The notes: generated by a model not told the origin, from the letters alone. DNA of 64,000 bases from Streptosporangiaceae bacterium (GCA_025964695.1 JAOPYK010000191.1:120787-184786); one strand, 5' to 3'; numbered from the stretch's first letter, positions 17,650 to 27,192 are shown. Translations and numbers: made by a program.

Positions 17650-18669
17650 ATGGGTCTCACTGGAAGTTTCTTCGTCGGCATCGTCGTGCTCACGGCGGTG
17701 GCCGTCATGGTGGCCTGCGTCCGGGCGGTGCCGGTGGTATCCGGCCACGGCGTTCGCCACGTCCTGGCCAGGCTGGGGCTGGTGGCCGCCTGCCAGCTGA
17801 GCCTGCTGGCCGCGGTATCCGTCGTGGTGAACTACGGCTTCGACTTCTATTCGGCGTGGGGCGACCTGCTCGGCACCGACAGCGGCGTGGCCCGGGTGAC
17901 CGATCACCACCGTGGTCCCGTGCCGGCCGCCGACGCGCTCACCCCGGTGCCGGACCAGCTTTCGCGCCAGGTGCCGGCCGCGCGCGGACGGCTCGATCCG
18001 GTCCTGGTCCAGGGTGTCCGCAGCGGTCTGAGCGCCCGGTCGTTCGTCTACGTGCCACCGCAGTACGTCAAGGATCCGAAGTCGCGCTTCGCCGCGGTCC
18101 TGGTGCTCTCCGCCGATCCGCGTGCGCTCATCCGTGCTCTCGACCCGCGCACCGCGCCCGCCGTCTACGTCGTGACCGGCCCTCCGCCGGGCGACTGCAC
18201 CGATGCCCCTGCCGGCCCGCAGGCGGAGAGCTTCCTCAGCCAGGACCTGCCCGAGGCGGTGGCCCGCGCCTACCGTGTCGATGGCTGGGGCGTGCTCGGC
18301 GACCGGGTGGGAGGTCTGTGCGCCGCCAAGCTGGCGCTGCGGCACAGCGACCGGTTCCCCGCCGCGGTGTCCGCCGCGACGTCGTACGATCCCCCGGCCG
18401 GGGATCTGTACGGCGGCAGCCCGGCCGTCCGCGACGAGAACGACCTACGGTGGCGGCTGCGGAACCGGACGCCACCGCCCGCCGGCCTGCTGCTCATCGA
18501 CAACGCCGAGTCCCGGCGGCTGGCCGCGCTCGCCAAGCCCCCGCTCCGCGTCGAGGTGACGCCCGAGACCGGGCCGTGGCCGTACGATCTGTCCGCCCTG
18601 CTGCGTCGGCTCACCGCCGGTCTCGCCGCCCGCCTGACTCCCACCCTCACCCAGGCGGGCCGGCCGTGA
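17650..18669 (+). CDS. Membrane-anchored esterase-like protein with lost catalytic residues (pseudo-esterase)
   Basis: The 339-residue product has two N-terminal membrane helices (about residues 7-24 and 41-60) and an extracytoplasmic alpha/beta-hydrolase domain of the antigen-85/esterase D type. It is a clear paralogue of the next gene: shared blocks include YVPPQYVKDP, GPQAESFLSQDLPEAV, and AAKLALRHSDRFPAAVS. The nucleophile elbow reads GDRVGG with Arg219 where the paralogue has GDSTGG, and the C-terminal His-His segment of the paralogue is missing. It is thus unlikely to be a hydrolase and may act as a partner of its neighbour. No ribosome site is obvious; it starts 5 nt after the PAP2 gene. 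Confidence 0.8.
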   Translation: MGLTGSFFVGIVVLTAVAVMVACVRAVPVVSGHGVRHVLARLGLVAACQLSLLAAVSVVVNYGFDFYSAWGDLLGTDSGVARVTDHHRGPVPAADALTPVPDQLSRQVPAARGRLDPVLVQGVRSGLSARSFVYVPPQYVKDPKSRFAAVLVLSADPRALIRALDPRTAPAVYVVTGPPPGDCTDAPAGPQAESFLSQDLPEAVARAYRVDGWGVLGDRVGGLCAAKLALRHSDRFPAAVSAATSYDPPAGDLYGGSPAVRDENDLRWRLRNRTPPPAGLLLIDNAESRRLAALAKPPLRVEVTPETGPWPYDLSALLRRLTAGLAARLTPTLTQAGRP

Positions 18670-19754
18670 GCCTCACCGGCACACCGTTGCAGGTGCTGCT
18701 CGTCGCCGTCGCGCTGGCCGCGCTCGGGGCGACGGTCTGGCTGACGCCCCGTATGAAACGGTGGTTCGGCCGGGTCGGCCTGCTGCTGTGCAGCGAGTTG
18801 TGCGCGCTGCTGGCCATGCTGACCGTCGCCAACGCCTATTTCGACTTTTACCACTCCTGGGCGGACCTGACCGGCGGCGTCTCCGGAACGGCGACCGGCC
18901 CCGGGCCCTCGGGAGCCGCGGAGGTCACCGCGGTGCGGGATCCGTTCATCACCGCTCACCGGCTGCCGTCCACCGCCGGCGGACTGCAGTCCATCGTCAT
19001 CCACGGTCACCGGTCCGGGATCAGTACCCCGGCCTACGTATACCTGCCGCCGCAGTACGCCTCCGAGCCGAACCGGCGCTTCCCGGTGACGGTGGCCCTG
19101 ACCGGCTATCCCGGCAACGCGCAGAACCTCATCACCCGTATGCAGCTTCCCCAGCTGGCCTCAGGCGAGATCGTCGCCGCCCGGATCCAACCGATGATCT
19201 TCGTGATGCTGCGGCCCATGCTCACTCCGCCCCGCGACACCGAGTGCACCGACGTCCCGCACGGCCCGCAGGCGGAGACGTTCTTCGCCCAGGACTTGCC
19301 GGTGGCGATCGGCAGCGCCTATCGCACCGCCGCCGCACCGGGGGGCTGGGGGCTGCTCGGCGACTCGACCGGAGGGTACTGCGCGGCCAAGCTGGCCATG
19401 CGGCACTCCGACCGGTTCTCCGCCGCGGTGTCCCTGTCCGGATACTTCCACGCGCTCAACGACCTGACGACCGGTGACCTCTACGGTGGCAGCAAGACCT
19501 ACCGGGCCGAGAACGACCTGTTCTGGCGGCTCGGGCACCTGCCGCCCCCGCCCATCCGCATCCTGGTCACCTCCAGCCGCAGAGGCGAGCGCGACTATCC
19601 CCAGATCCAGCGGTTCATCGCGCTGGCCAGGGCACCGATGGAAGTGGACTCCCTGATCCTGCCCAGCGGAGGCCATCACTTCAGCGTCTGGCGCAGTGAA
19701 CTGCCGTCCGCGCTGCGCTGGCTCGCCGACCGGCTCCTGAGCAGCCGAGGCTAG
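18666..19754 (+). CDS. Membrane-anchored esterase (antigen-85/esterase D-like), intact
   Basis: The GTG overlaps the preceding stop by 4 nt (GTGA), so it is coupled to the pseudo-esterase. The protein is 362 residues with two N-terminal membrane helices, a linker and an extracytoplasmic alpha/beta hydrolase. The elbow GDSTGG places nucleophile Ser234, and LPSGGHHFSVW near the end supplies the catalytic His. Relatives include mycolyl/acyl transferases and S-formylglutathione-hydrolase-like esterases; here it may act on envelope lipids or glycans, given its BcrC-like neighbour and flanking two-component genes. Substrate unknown. Confidence 0.85.
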   Translation: MSLTGTPLQVLLVAVALAALGATVWLTPRMKRWFGRVGLLLCSELCALLAMLTVANAYFDFYHSWADLTGGVSGTATGPGPSGAAEVTAVRDPFITAHRLPSTAGGLQSIVIHGHRSGISTPAYVYLPPQYASEPNRRFPVTVALTGYPGNAQNLITRMQLPQLASGEIVAARIQPMIFVMLRPMLTPPRDTECTDVPHGPQAETFFAQDLPVAIGSAYRTAAAPGGWGLLGDSTGGYCAAKLAMRHSDRFSAAVSLSGYFHALNDLTTGDLYGGSKTYRAENDLFWRLGHLPPPPIRILVTSSRRGERDYPQIQRFIALARAPMEVDSLILPSGGHHFSVWRSELPSALRWLADRLLSSRG

Positions 19755-19775
19755 CGCCGCCGCCCTATTCCGCCG

Positions 19776-19792
19776 CTCCCGCCCGGCGGGAG
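19776..19792. terminator. Hairpin between convergent esterase and response regulator genes
   Basis: CTCCCGCC and GGCGGGAG form a self-complementary 17-nt element in the 49-nt gap between two converging stop codons. The loop must open to at least 3 nt, leaving a 7-bp G/C stem. A bidirectional terminator is likely. Confidence 0.55.
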
Positions 19793-19803
19793 GACCGGAA
19801 GGC

Positions 19804-20493
19804 TCAGAGCTCGACCTCGTAGCGGTAGCCACGGCCGCGCAGGGTGGTGATGCGGTTGGGGTCCTCACCCAGCTCACCGAGCTTACGGCGCAGCGCGGAG
19901 ACGTGGACGTCCAGCGTCTTGGTGGAGCCGAACCAGTTCACGTCCCACACCTCCTCCATCAGCTGCTCACGGGAGATCATCTCTCCGGCCCGGGTGACCA
20001 GCAGGGCCAGCAGGTCGAACTCCTTGGGACGCAGCGGCAACTCGGTGCTGTCGACGTAGGCCCGGCGGGCCGCCAGATCCAGTCGCAACCGCCCCACCGT
20101 CATGGTGCGGTCGTCGGGTGCCGACGACTGCCGGCGCAGATGGGCCCGGAGCCGGGCCATCAGCTCGGTGAGCCGGAACGGCTTGGTCAGGTAGTCGTCG
20201 GCACCCGCGTCGAGCGCGACCACGACCTCGAACTCCTGAACGCGTGCCGTCAATACGACGATCACCGTCAGGGGCAGGGCGCCGCGCAGCCGGCGGCACA
20301 GCGCGACGCCGTCGACGTCGGGCAGGCCAAGATCGAGCAGCACGAGGTCGGGCGGACGGCTGCGCACGTCGTCCAGCGCGTCCAGCCCGGTCGCGGACAG
20401 AGCCGCCTCATAACCATGGCCGTTCAGCGCCTCGACCAGCTCAGAGCCGATCGCCGGATCGTCCTCGATGACCAGCACGCGGGCAGGAGACAC
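19804..20493 (-). CDS. OmpR/PhoB-type response regulator
   Basis: From the GTG at 20493 the protein is 229 residues; the frame extends 40 codons further but that part has no family character. Receiver domain: VLVIEDD acid pocket, phospho-acceptor Asp in LVLLDLGLPDVDG, Thr in VVLTAR, Lys in LTKPF. DNA-binding winged helix: LPLRPKEFDLLALLV... STKTLDVHVSALRRKLGE... ITTLRGRGYRYEV. A TAGACT box (complement of 20501-20506) lies 7 nt before the GTG, so the message may be leaderless. The best candidate sensor is the kinase at 15582-16895. Confidence 0.92.
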   Translation of the reverse strand: MSPARVLVIEDDPAIGSELVEALNGHGYEAALSATGLDALDDVRSRPPDLVLLDLGLPDVDGVALCRRLRGALPLTVIVVLTARVQEFEVVVALDAGADDYLTKPFRLTELMARLRAHLRRQSSAPDDRTMTVGRLRLDLAARRAYVDSTELPLRPKEFDLLALLVTRAGEMISREQLMEEVWDVNWFGSTKTLDVHVSALRRKLGELGEDPNRITTLRGRGYRYEVEL

Positions 20494-20581
20494 ACCTGGC
20501 AGTCTAGGGCTTGAGATACCGTGCGGGCCGCGCCATCCGGGGTGCGCGCCTACCGGACTTGTCATGGGGTAGGGGCTGCTC

Positions 20582-21952
20582 GTGAGCGCTAAGGAAGTCG
20601 ACGTCATCCTCATCGGAATGGGACCGGGGGGAGAGGATGCGGCGGAGAAGCTGGCCGAGGCCGGACTGGTCGTGGCCGGAGTCGAAGCCCGGCTGGTCGG
20701 CGGCGAGTGCCCCTACTTCGGCTGTGTCCCCACCAAGATGATGGTCCGCGCCGCCGGTGTCCTGGCCGAGGGCCGCCGGATCCCGGACTTCGCCGGTGAC
20801 GCCGCCGTCCGGCCGGACTGGGCTCCCGTGGCGCGGCGGATCCGGAGCGAGGCCACCGATGACTGGGACGACAAGACCGCCGCCGACCGGTTCACCGGCA
20901 AGGGCGGCCTGCTCTTCCGGGGCCGGGGCCGGATCACCGGGGCCGGCGAGGTCACCGTCACGAGCGAGAGCGGCGAACAGGTCCTGCGGGCACGCAGCGG
21001 CATTGTGATCAATGTCGGCACCGACCCGGCCGTTCCCCCCATCGAGGGACTGGCCGGCACTCCCTACTGGACCAATCGCGAGGCCGTACGAACCGAGCAG
21101 GTGCCCGGCTCGCTGATCGTCCTCGGCGGCGGAGCGATCGGATCGGAGTTCTCCCAGGTGTTCGCCCGATTCGGTAGCGAGGTCACCGTGGTCGAGGCCG
21201 CGGACCGGATGCTGCCGCTGGAGGAGCCCGAGTCGGGCCGGCTGCTGGCCGAGATCTTCGAGCGCGAGGGCATCGGCGTGCACACCGGCGTCGGGGCCAC
21301 CAGGGTCGGCTACGACGGCGGGACCTTCACCGTGTCCCTGGGCGAGGAGACGCTGACCGCGACCAACCTGCTGGTCGCCACCGGCCGGCGTACCGACCTG
21401 AAGTCGCTCGGGGTCCGAGCCGTCGGCCTCGACGAGGACGCCAAGGTCATCGACGTGGACGACCGGTTGCGGGCGGCACCCGGCGTCTGGGCGATCGGCG
21501 ACGTCACCGGAAAGGGCGCCTTCACCCACGTTTCGATGTACCAGGCGGCCATCGTGATCAGGGACATCCTCGGCCAGGACGGCCCGCCCGCCGACTACCA
21601 CGCGCTGTCCCGGGTGACCTTCACCGACCCCGAGATCGGCGCCGTCGGGCTGACCGAGGCCCAGGCCAGGGAACGCGGGCTCACCGTCCGCACCGGCACC
21701 GTCCAGGTCGGCGCCACGGCCCGGGGCTGGATCCACAAGGCCGATGGCTTCATCAAGCTGGTCGAGGACGCCGGCCGGGGGGTGCTGGTGGGCGCGACCT
21801 CCGCCGGGCCGGTCGGCGGGGAGGTGCTCGGGGCGTTGGCCGTGGCCGTCCACGCCGAGGTACCGACCGAAAGGCTCCGGCACATGATCTACGCCTATCC
21901 GACTTTTCACCGGGGCATCGAGGGTGCGCTCCAGGACCTTTCCGGGGAGTGA
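20582..21952 (+). CDS. FAD-dependent pyridine nucleotide-disulfide oxidoreductase
   Basis: The 456-residue product (GTG start) has the class I flavin disulfide reductase layout: FAD dinucleotide fold starting VILIGMGPGGEDAA, redox-active pair CPYFGCVPTK (Cx4C), NAD(P) fold ILGGGAIGSEFSQVF, FAD motif GVWAIGDVTG, and a dimerisation domain. The C-terminal active-site pair HPTxxE of lipoyl dehydrogenase is altered to YPTFHRGIE, so the usual His base is missing; it is probably not the housekeeping lipoamide dehydrogenase. It could reduce a mercuric, quinone or low-molecular-weight disulfide substrate. It stands alone, divergent from the response regulator. Confidence 0.87.
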   Translation: MSAKEVDVILIGMGPGGEDAAEKLAEAGLVVAGVEARLVGGECPYFGCVPTKMMVRAAGVLAEGRRIPDFAGDAAVRPDWAPVARRIRSEATDDWDDKTAADRFTGKGGLLFRGRGRITGAGEVTVTSESGEQVLRARSGIVINVGTDPAVPPIEGLAGTPYWTNREAVRTEQVPGSLIVLGGGAIGSEFSQVFARFGSEVTVVEAADRMLPLEEPESGRLLAEIFEREGIGVHTGVGATRVGYDGGTFTVSLGEETLTATNLLVATGRRTDLKSLGVRAVGLDEDAKVIDVDDRLRAAPGVWAIGDVTGKGAFTHVSMYQAAIVIRDILGQDGPPADYHALSRVTFTDPEIGAVGLTEAQARERGLTVRTGTVQVGATARGWIHKADGFIKLVEDAGRGVLVGATSAGPVGGEVLGALAVAVHAEVPTERLRHMIYAYPTFHRGIEGALQDLSGE

Positions 21953-22036
21953 CCTCGGGAATCATTTGTCCCTGCGATATGCAAGCGATCGGCAATAATC
22001 GCCATGCCGGTGATTCAGGGCTGCATTGCTGCTTCT

Positions 22037-23407
22037 ATGAGCATCATGTCGTCACCTGTCGTACATCGGTCGGCCGCTGTCCTGCTGATCGTGGGCACGG
22101 CGGCCTGCACTCCCGTCACGGCGCAGCACTCGCAGCCCGGCGCGCGGCCGTGGTCCGCGGCCACGCCGCGGCACACCTCGGAGGGGCCCAGGTCCGCCGC
22201 CCCGCGCCCGACGGCGCCCAGGATCCCGCACTTCATCCGTACGTTCCACGTGGACGCCGTGCACGGCGACGACGGCAACTCGGGCAGGACCCCGGCCGCC
22301 GCCTGGAAGACACTGGGCCGGGTGAACCGGGCCGCCTTCGAACCCGGCGACGGGGTCCTGCTCAGGCGCGGCGGCACCTGGCATGGTTCGCTCGCCCTGC
22401 GTTCCCAGGGCACCCGGAAAGCGAAGATCACTTTGGCGGCGTACGGCTCCGGCTCGCGGCCGGTGATCGCGGGGGGCGGCGTCGCGGTCGGCGGCTCCTA
22501 CTGGGTCGTTCGCGCGGTCCGGACGACCGGTGGCCGCTGGGCCGGCGTCGAGTTGAGCGGTACTCATGACGAGGTGCGCGACATCTACACCGACCACAAC
22601 GTCGTCGGGGTGTCGGTGACGGATCGGGCCTCGGACAACGTCATCGCCGACAGTGAGATCGTCGACAACGACAGAATGAGTGTGAACACCCCGAAATCTC
22701 AGAATCCCAATGACGACTCCGGGGCATTCGGTGTGCTGCTCAACGGTGATCGCAACACCGTGACCCACAACAAGATCTCCGGCAGTTTCGCGAAGAGCTA
22801 CGACTACGGCACCGACGGAGCGGCGGTAGAGATCTACAACGGTGATCGAAATGTCATTTCGCACAATGTGACCAGCGACAATGACACGTTCACCGAACTC
22901 GGCCGGGAGGGCCGCCGGACCGCCGACGGCAACGTGTTCATCTACAACGTCGTCACCACCACCAAGAACCGCGGTGCCTTCCTGGTGACGCGCGGAGCGG
23001 GCACCTCGCTCGGCCCGGTGCGCGGCACGTTCGTCGCCAACAACACCGTCTCCCTGCCCGGCAAGGGCGGGGGCTGGGTCTGCTATGCCGGGTGCGCGCC
23101 GGGTATCCTCAAGCTCCGCAACAACGTGATCTCCGTGGGAGGGGTGGTCGGCCAGGAGGACGGGGCCGGCGCCGACGACGACACGGGCGTCTATCAGGGG
23201 CGGGTGCGGTTCAAGCTCGGATCGAGATCCGTGGTGGGCGATCCCAGGTTCGTCAGCCGGACCAACCTGCGGCTGCGGACGGGCAGCCCGGCGATCGGGC
23301 GTGCGGTGCCCCTGGGTCCCACCGATGACCCGGCCGGGCGGCGGGCATCGGCGACGGCGCGGGCGGGCGGTCAACTCGACGCCGGCGCCTACGACTGGAT
23401 CGGCTGA
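22037..23407 (+). CDS. Right-handed parallel beta-helix lipoprotein
   Basis: The start is uncertain (ATG at 22004, 22037 or 22046); 22037 gives 456 residues. The N-terminus is a lipoprotein signal ([13 protein letters not shown]), then a Pro/Ala linker. [25 protein letters not shown] is the usual opening of secreted beta-helix proteins, followed by short strand repeats with Asn ladders ([49 protein letters not shown]). The fold is found in polysaccharide lyases and other glycan-acting proteins, so it may act on extracellular polymer. No catalytic residues can be assigned. It is a lone gene. Confidence 0.83.
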   Translation: MSIMSSPVVHRSAAVLLIVGTAACTPVTAQHSQPGARPWSAATPRHTSEGPRSAAPRPTAPRIPHFIRTFHVDAVHGDDGNSGRTPAAAWKTLGRVNRAAFEPGDGVLLRRGGTWHGSLALRSQGTRKAKITLAAYGSGSRPVIAGGGVAVGGSYWVVRAVRTTGGRWAGVELSGTHDEVRDIYTDHNVVGVSVTDRASDNVIADSEIVDNDRMSVNTPKSQNPNDDSGAFGVLLNGDRNTVTHNKISGSFAKSYDYGTDGAAVEIYNGDRNVISHNVTSDNDTFTELGREGRRTADGNVFIYNVVTTTKNRGAFLVTRGAGTSLGPVRGTFVANNTVSLPGKGGGWVCYAGCAPGILKLRNNVISVGGVVGQEDGAGADDDTGVYQGRVRFKLGSRSVVGDPRFVSRTNLRLRTGSPAIGRAVPLGPTDDPAGRRASATARAGGQLDAGAYDWIG

Positions 23408-23417
23408 CTGTCAAGGA

Positions 23418-23436
23418 GAGGGCGGTCCGAGCCCTC
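23418..23436 (+). terminator. Short hairpin after the beta-helix gene
   Basis: GAGGGC and GCCCTC form a 6-bp stem with a 7-nt loop, 11 nt after the stop codon. It is modest in strength and may be a terminator. Confidence 0.45.
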
Positions 23437-23540
23437 AGACCACGATCCCGCCGCCGCTGGGGCGGATTAGGGTTGATCGGGGGAAGACACGACCCCGCGT
23501 GTCACCGATGCGCGCACCGAGCCAGGCAGAGGGGTCTTCG

Positions 23541-25535
23541 ATGAACCGGTTGAAGGACGCGACGAGTCCTTATCTGCTGCAGCACGCGGACAACCCGGTC
23601 GACTGGTTCGCCTGGGGCGACGAGGCCTTCGCGGAGGCGGCACGCAGGGACGTTCCCATCCTGCTGAGCGTGGGATACGCGGCGTGTCACTGGTGTCACG
23701 TGATGGCACACGAGTCGTTCGAGGATGAGGCGACCGCGCAGCTCATGAACCGGTTGTTCGTCAACGTGAAGGTCGACCGCGAGGAACGGCCGGACGTCGA
23801 CGCGGTCTACATGGAGGCCACCCAGGCCATGACCGGCCAGGGCGGCTGGCCGATGACCGTGCTCCTGACCCCGGGCGGCCATCCGTTCTACTGCGGCACC
23901 TACTTCCCCCGGCCGCGTTTCCAAGCACTGTTGCACGGCGTGGCCAAGGCCTGGACCGATCAGCGCGACGACGTCGTACAGCAGGGTCAGGAGGTGGTGA
24001 CCGCGCTCACCTCCCGCGCCCCGGAGACGTTCGCCGGCGAGCCGCCCAGGACAGGGCGGCTGGCCGAGGCGGTCAGGGCGCTGCGGCAGGGCTACGACGC
24101 CGTACGGGGTGGTTTCGGCGGGGCCCCGAAGTTCCCGCCGTCCATGGCGCTGGAGTTCTTGCTGCGCCACGCCGCCCGTACCGGTGACGAGGACGCGCTG
24201 GTGATGGCCGGGCACACGCTCGAGGCCATGGCCCGGGGCGGCATGTACGACCAGCTCGGCGGTGGGTTCGCCCGCTACTCGGTCGACGACCGCTGGATCG
24301 TGCCGCACTTTGAGAAGATGCTCTACGACAACGCGCTGCTGGCCCGGGTCTACGCGCACTGGTGGCGGCTGACCGGTTCGGAGCTGGCCAGGCGGATCGC
24401 GCTGGAGACCTGCGACTGGATGCTGCGCGACCTGCGTACGGCGCAGGGCGGGCTGGCCTCCGCGCTCGACGCCGACAGCGAGGGCGAGGAGGGCAGGTAC
24501 TACTCCTGGACCCCGGCGCGGCTACGTGAGGTGCTGGGCGAAGACGACGGCACGTACGCGGTGGAGCTGTTCGAGGTGACCGGCACGTTCGAGCACGGCA
24601 CGTCGGTGCTGCAGCTCCTGCGGGATCCGGAGGACCCTGAGCGGTACGCACGCGTACGCGCCCGGCTGCTGGCGGCCCGGGCCGAGCGGGTGCCGCCGGC
24701 CAGGGACGACAAGATCGTCGCTGCCTGGAACGGGCTGGCGGTCGCGGCGCTGGCCGAGTGCGGTGCCCTGTTCGAGCGGACCGATCTGGTGTCCGCCGCC
24801 CAGGACGTGTCCCTGCTGCTGACCGACCTTCACATGAGGGACAACCGGCTGGTCCGCACCTCCCGGGACGGCGCGGCCGGGCCGCACGCCGGCGTGCTGG
24901 AGGACTATGCCGACGTGGCCGAGGGCCTGCTCGCGCTGCACACGGTCACGGGCGATCCCGAGCAGGTACGGCTCGCCGGGCAATTGCTCGAGGCCGTCCT
25001 GACGCACTTCGGCGACGGCTCCGGCGGGTTCTACGACACCGCGGACGACGCCGAGGCGCTGTTCCGGCGTCCCCAGGACCCGACCGACAACGCCACCCCG
25101 TCGGGCCGGTTCGCCGCGGCCGGCGCGCTGCTGTCCTATGCGGCGCTGACCGGCTCGGCCCGGCACCGGGACGCGGCCGCGGCCGCGCTGGCGCCCGCCA
25201 CCCTGCTGGCCGAACGGCATGCCCGGTTCGCAGGATGGGGGCTGGCCGTCGCGGAGGCGTTTGTCGCCGGTCCGGTGGAGATCGCGGTGGTCGGCCCGCC
25301 GGACGACGGCCGGACCCGGGCTCTGCACCGGGCCGCGCTGATGGCCACGTCGCCTGGGACAGTGGTGAGCGTGGGAGAGCCCCTGTCCGGCGAGCCGGAC
25401 GGACTCGGGGTTCCGCTGCTGGCGGAGCGCGGTCTGGTGGGCGGCGCCCCGGCGGCCTATGTGTGCCGGGACTTCGCCTGCCGGCTCCCGGTCACCGATC
25501 CGGATCAGCTGCGCGGCCAGCTCGAGACCATCTGA
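23541..25535 (+). CDS. DUF255 thioredoxin-like protein with a six-hairpin domain (YyaL/SPATA20 family)
   Basis: The ATG at 23541 follows GAGGGG by 6 nt; the frame extends upstream but [25 protein letters not shown] is the universal family start. The product is 664 residues. The N-terminal thioredoxin-like domain has [12 protein letters not shown] (CxxC) and [24 protein letters not shown]. The rest is an alpha/alpha six-barrel like N-acylglucosamine 2-epimerases. The biochemical role is not settled. In M. tuberculosis the homologue lies at the Rv1084 position of the mca region, and here it lies between mca and the cis-prenyltransferase gene as expected from that order. Confidence 0.92.
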   Translation: MNRLKDATSPYLLQHADNPVDWFAWGDEAFAEAARRDVPILLSVGYAACHWCHVMAHESFEDEATAQLMNRLFVNVKVDREERPDVDAVYMEATQAMTGQGGWPMTVLLTPGGHPFYCGTYFPRPRFQALLHGVAKAWTDQRDDVVQQGQEVVTALTSRAPETFAGEPPRTGRLAEAVRALRQGYDAVRGGFGGAPKFPPSMALEFLLRHAARTGDEDALVMAGHTLEAMARGGMYDQLGGGFARYSVDDRWIVPHFEKMLYDNALLARVYAHWWRLTGSELARRIALETCDWMLRDLRTAQGGLASALDADSEGEEGRYYSWTPARLREVLGEDDGTYAVELFEVTGTFEHGTSVLQLLRDPEDPERYARVRARLLAARAERVPPARDDKIVAAWNGLAVAALAECGALFERTDLVSAAQDVSLLLTDLHMRDNRLVRTSRDGAAGPHAGVLEDYADVAEGLLALHTVTGDPEQVRLAGQLLEAVLTHFGDGSGGFYDTADDAEALFRRPQDPTDNATPSGRFAAAGALLSYAALTGSARHRDAAAAALAPATLLAERHARFAGWGLAVAEAFVAGPVEIAVVGPPDDGRTRALHRAALMATSPGTVVSVGEPLSGEPDGLGVPLLAERGLVGGAPAAYVCRDFACRLPVTDPDQLRGQLETI

Positions 25536-25569
25536 CGCGCTCTCCTTGCATTTCGAGCCCACGCGACGT

Positions 25570-25633
25570 CCAGCTCACGGGACGTCCAGCTCATGGGACT
25601 TCCAGCTCATGGGACTTCCAGCTCATTGGATTT
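25570..25633. repeat. 16-bp tandem repeat, four full units plus partial ends
   Basis: Four consecutive 16-bp units of the form CCAGCTCATGGGACTT run at 25570-25585, 25586-25601, 25602-25617 and 25618-25633. The central two are identical; the outer ones differ at two or three bases. A partial unit precedes (25559-25569) and a broken one follows. It lies 35 nt after the DUF255 stop codon and is not coding in any convincing frame. It looks like a minisatellite that could vary in copy number between strains. Confidence 0.75.
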
Positions 25634-25836
25634 CCAGTCCAGCTCTGTGGTGACGGGGCCGCGATTGTGCCAGGGTGTAGTGCTACCAGTGAGTAGCAGA
25701 ATCTGGATGACTGATTGTGGTCACCACGGCGCGGCTGGCCCCGATGGTCGTGGAGTATCTGGACGTTTGTCGTCTCAGTGGTCCATAGTCGTGTGACCCC
25801 GGATACACCGGGACGGGGAGCCGAGGGAGTGTTGCT
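25634..25836 (+). promoter_or_regulatory. Leader/upstream region of the NlpC/P60 gene
   Basis: This 203-nt stretch has no gene. It is less G/C-rich than its neighbours around 25670-25790 and ends with GAGGGAG at a suitable distance from the GTG at 25837. It contains a GTGT...ACAC dyad near 25792-25809 and no riboswitch consensus I can recognise, although cell-wall hydrolase leaders in actinomycetes often carry a c-di-AMP switch. Confidence 0.35.
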
Positions 25837-27012
25837 GTGCGGAGGCCGAGCCGGCGAGTTCTACCGACGGTCATCGGCGTATCTCTGCTGACCACGCTCG
25901 CCGCCAACATCTCGGTGGTAGTGGCGCAGACGCCGGCCAAGCCCCGCACCCAGGTCGCCAAGAAGCAGGCCTTCGTCGCCAGCGCGGCCTCCTCCCCCTA
26001 CTCCGCCGTCGCGCCGCTGCAGCAGCGGCTGTCTGCGCAGATCCTCGTCGCCGGGGGAGCCACGCTGGCCGCCGCCACGATCGCGCAGATCCGCAGATAC
26101 AAGGGCGTCCAGGGCGTTGAGGTGGTCGACGCGGTGCAGGCACTGGTCGGGGGCAAGCGCGTCGGGCTGCTTGGCGTCGACCCCTCGACCTTCCGCGCCT
26201 ACACCCCCAGGCCGACGGCCGAGTCCGACGCGCTGTGGCGCAACGTCGCCGCGGGCGATGTCGCGGTCTCCTTCACGCTGGGCAAGGACGGCGGCCTGCA
26301 GCTCGACAGCCATGTGCCCATCGGCGGCAAGACCAGGCAGGTGCAGACCCGCATCGGCGCCTACGCCACCATGGGCATCGGCCAGGTCGACGCCGTGGTC
26401 TCGCACACCGTGGCCCAGTCGCTGGGGATGCCGTCCGGCAACGCCCTGCTGATCAGCGCGCCCAAGGCCAAGCTCGACAAGCTGAACAACTGGCTGACCA
26501 AGAAGGCGCTCCCCAAGGGCGCCAAGTCGGTGCTGCTCAACACCAAACTCGACTATGTCGGCAGTGCCGGGGCCGGTCAGCTGCCGCAGTCCAACGGTCA
26601 GTTCATGACCGGGACGCAGATCTCCGTCGCGATCAACGCGGGCTACACGAAACTCGGCATGCCCTACGTGTGGGGCGGCGAGTCGGACGCCGAGGGCGGA
26701 TATGACTGCTCCGGTCTCGTCCAGTGGGCGTTCCGCCAGGCCGGCATCAAGATGCCGAGAGTGGCCGCCGACCAGGCTCGCACCGGTCCCGTCGTGCCCT
26801 ACGACCAGGCCCGGCCCGGGGACCTGCTGATCTGGGCCAACGACCCGACCGCGCCCGGCTACATCTCGCACATCGCCATCTACCTCGGCGGCAACAAGAT
26901 GCTGGTGGCGCCGCACACCGGCGACGTCGTCAAGATCCAGAAAGTGTATCTGCGGAACTTCAGGGGCGCCGTCCGCGTGAACCCCCAGCTCGCCGCCCAG
27001 GTGGGCGGCTGA
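25837..27012 (+). CDS. Secreted NlpC/P60 (C40) cell-wall peptidase
   Basis: GTG start with GAGGGAG about 8 nt ahead; 391 residues. The N-terminus is a signal peptide (VLPTVIGVSLLTTLAANISVVVA). A middle region of about 230 residues of no recognised family follows. The last 120 residues are an NlpC/P60 domain: YDCSGLVQWAF holds the catalytic Cys, ISHIAIYLG the His, and VAPHTGDVV the third polar residue. It should cleave D-glutamyl-diaminopimelate bonds in peptidoglycan. It is monocistronic. Confidence 0.9.
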   Translation: MRRPSRRVLPTVIGVSLLTTLAANISVVVAQTPAKPRTQVAKKQAFVASAASSPYSAVAPLQQRLSAQILVAGGATLAAATIAQIRRYKGVQGVEVVDAVQALVGGKRVGLLGVDPSTFRAYTPRPTAESDALWRNVAAGDVAVSFTLGKDGGLQLDSHVPIGGKTRQVQTRIGAYATMGIGQVDAVVSHTVAQSLGMPSGNALLISAPKAKLDKLNNWLTKKALPKGAKSVLLNTKLDYVGSAGAGQLPQSNGQFMTGTQISVAINAGYTKLGMPYVWGGESDAEGGYDCSGLVQWAFRQAGIKMPRVAADQARTGPVVPYDQARPGDLLIWANDPTAPGYISHIAIYLGGNKMLVAPHTGDVVKIQKVYLRNFRGAVRVNPQLAAQVGG

Positions 27013-27044
27013 CCCGGGCCTGACCCGGCCGACCCCGCACCTAA

Positions 27045-27099
27045 CCCGCTCTGCGGGACCCGGCCTGTGGGGCCCGGCCTGCGGGGCCGGCAGAGCGGG
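27045..27099 (+). terminator. Large G/C hairpin after the NlpC/P60 gene
   Basis: CCCGCTCTGC (27045-27054) pairs with GCAGAGCGGG (27090-27099), and the 35-nt interior is itself G/C-rich with short repeats of CCCGGCCTG. It lies about 30 nt after the stop. A second pair of direct repeats (GGGCTCAGAGCG) follows at about 27102-27129. Confidence 0.6.
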
Positions 27100-27192
27100 C
27101 TGGGCTCAGAGCGCGCTGGGGCTCAGAGCGGGCAGCCCGCGCGACAGGTAGTCCAGGGCACGTTCGCGCAGTGCGAGCGGCTTCTCCGCACC

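Noticed and set aside
25570..25633. Possible CRISPR array
   Set aside because: Repeats are contiguous 16-bp units with no spacers and no cas genes; it is a tandem repeat.
25634..25836. c-di-AMP (ydaO-type) riboswitch before the NlpC/P60 gene
   Set aside because: The gene class fits, but I could not find the conserved core motifs by eye. A covariance-model search would decide.
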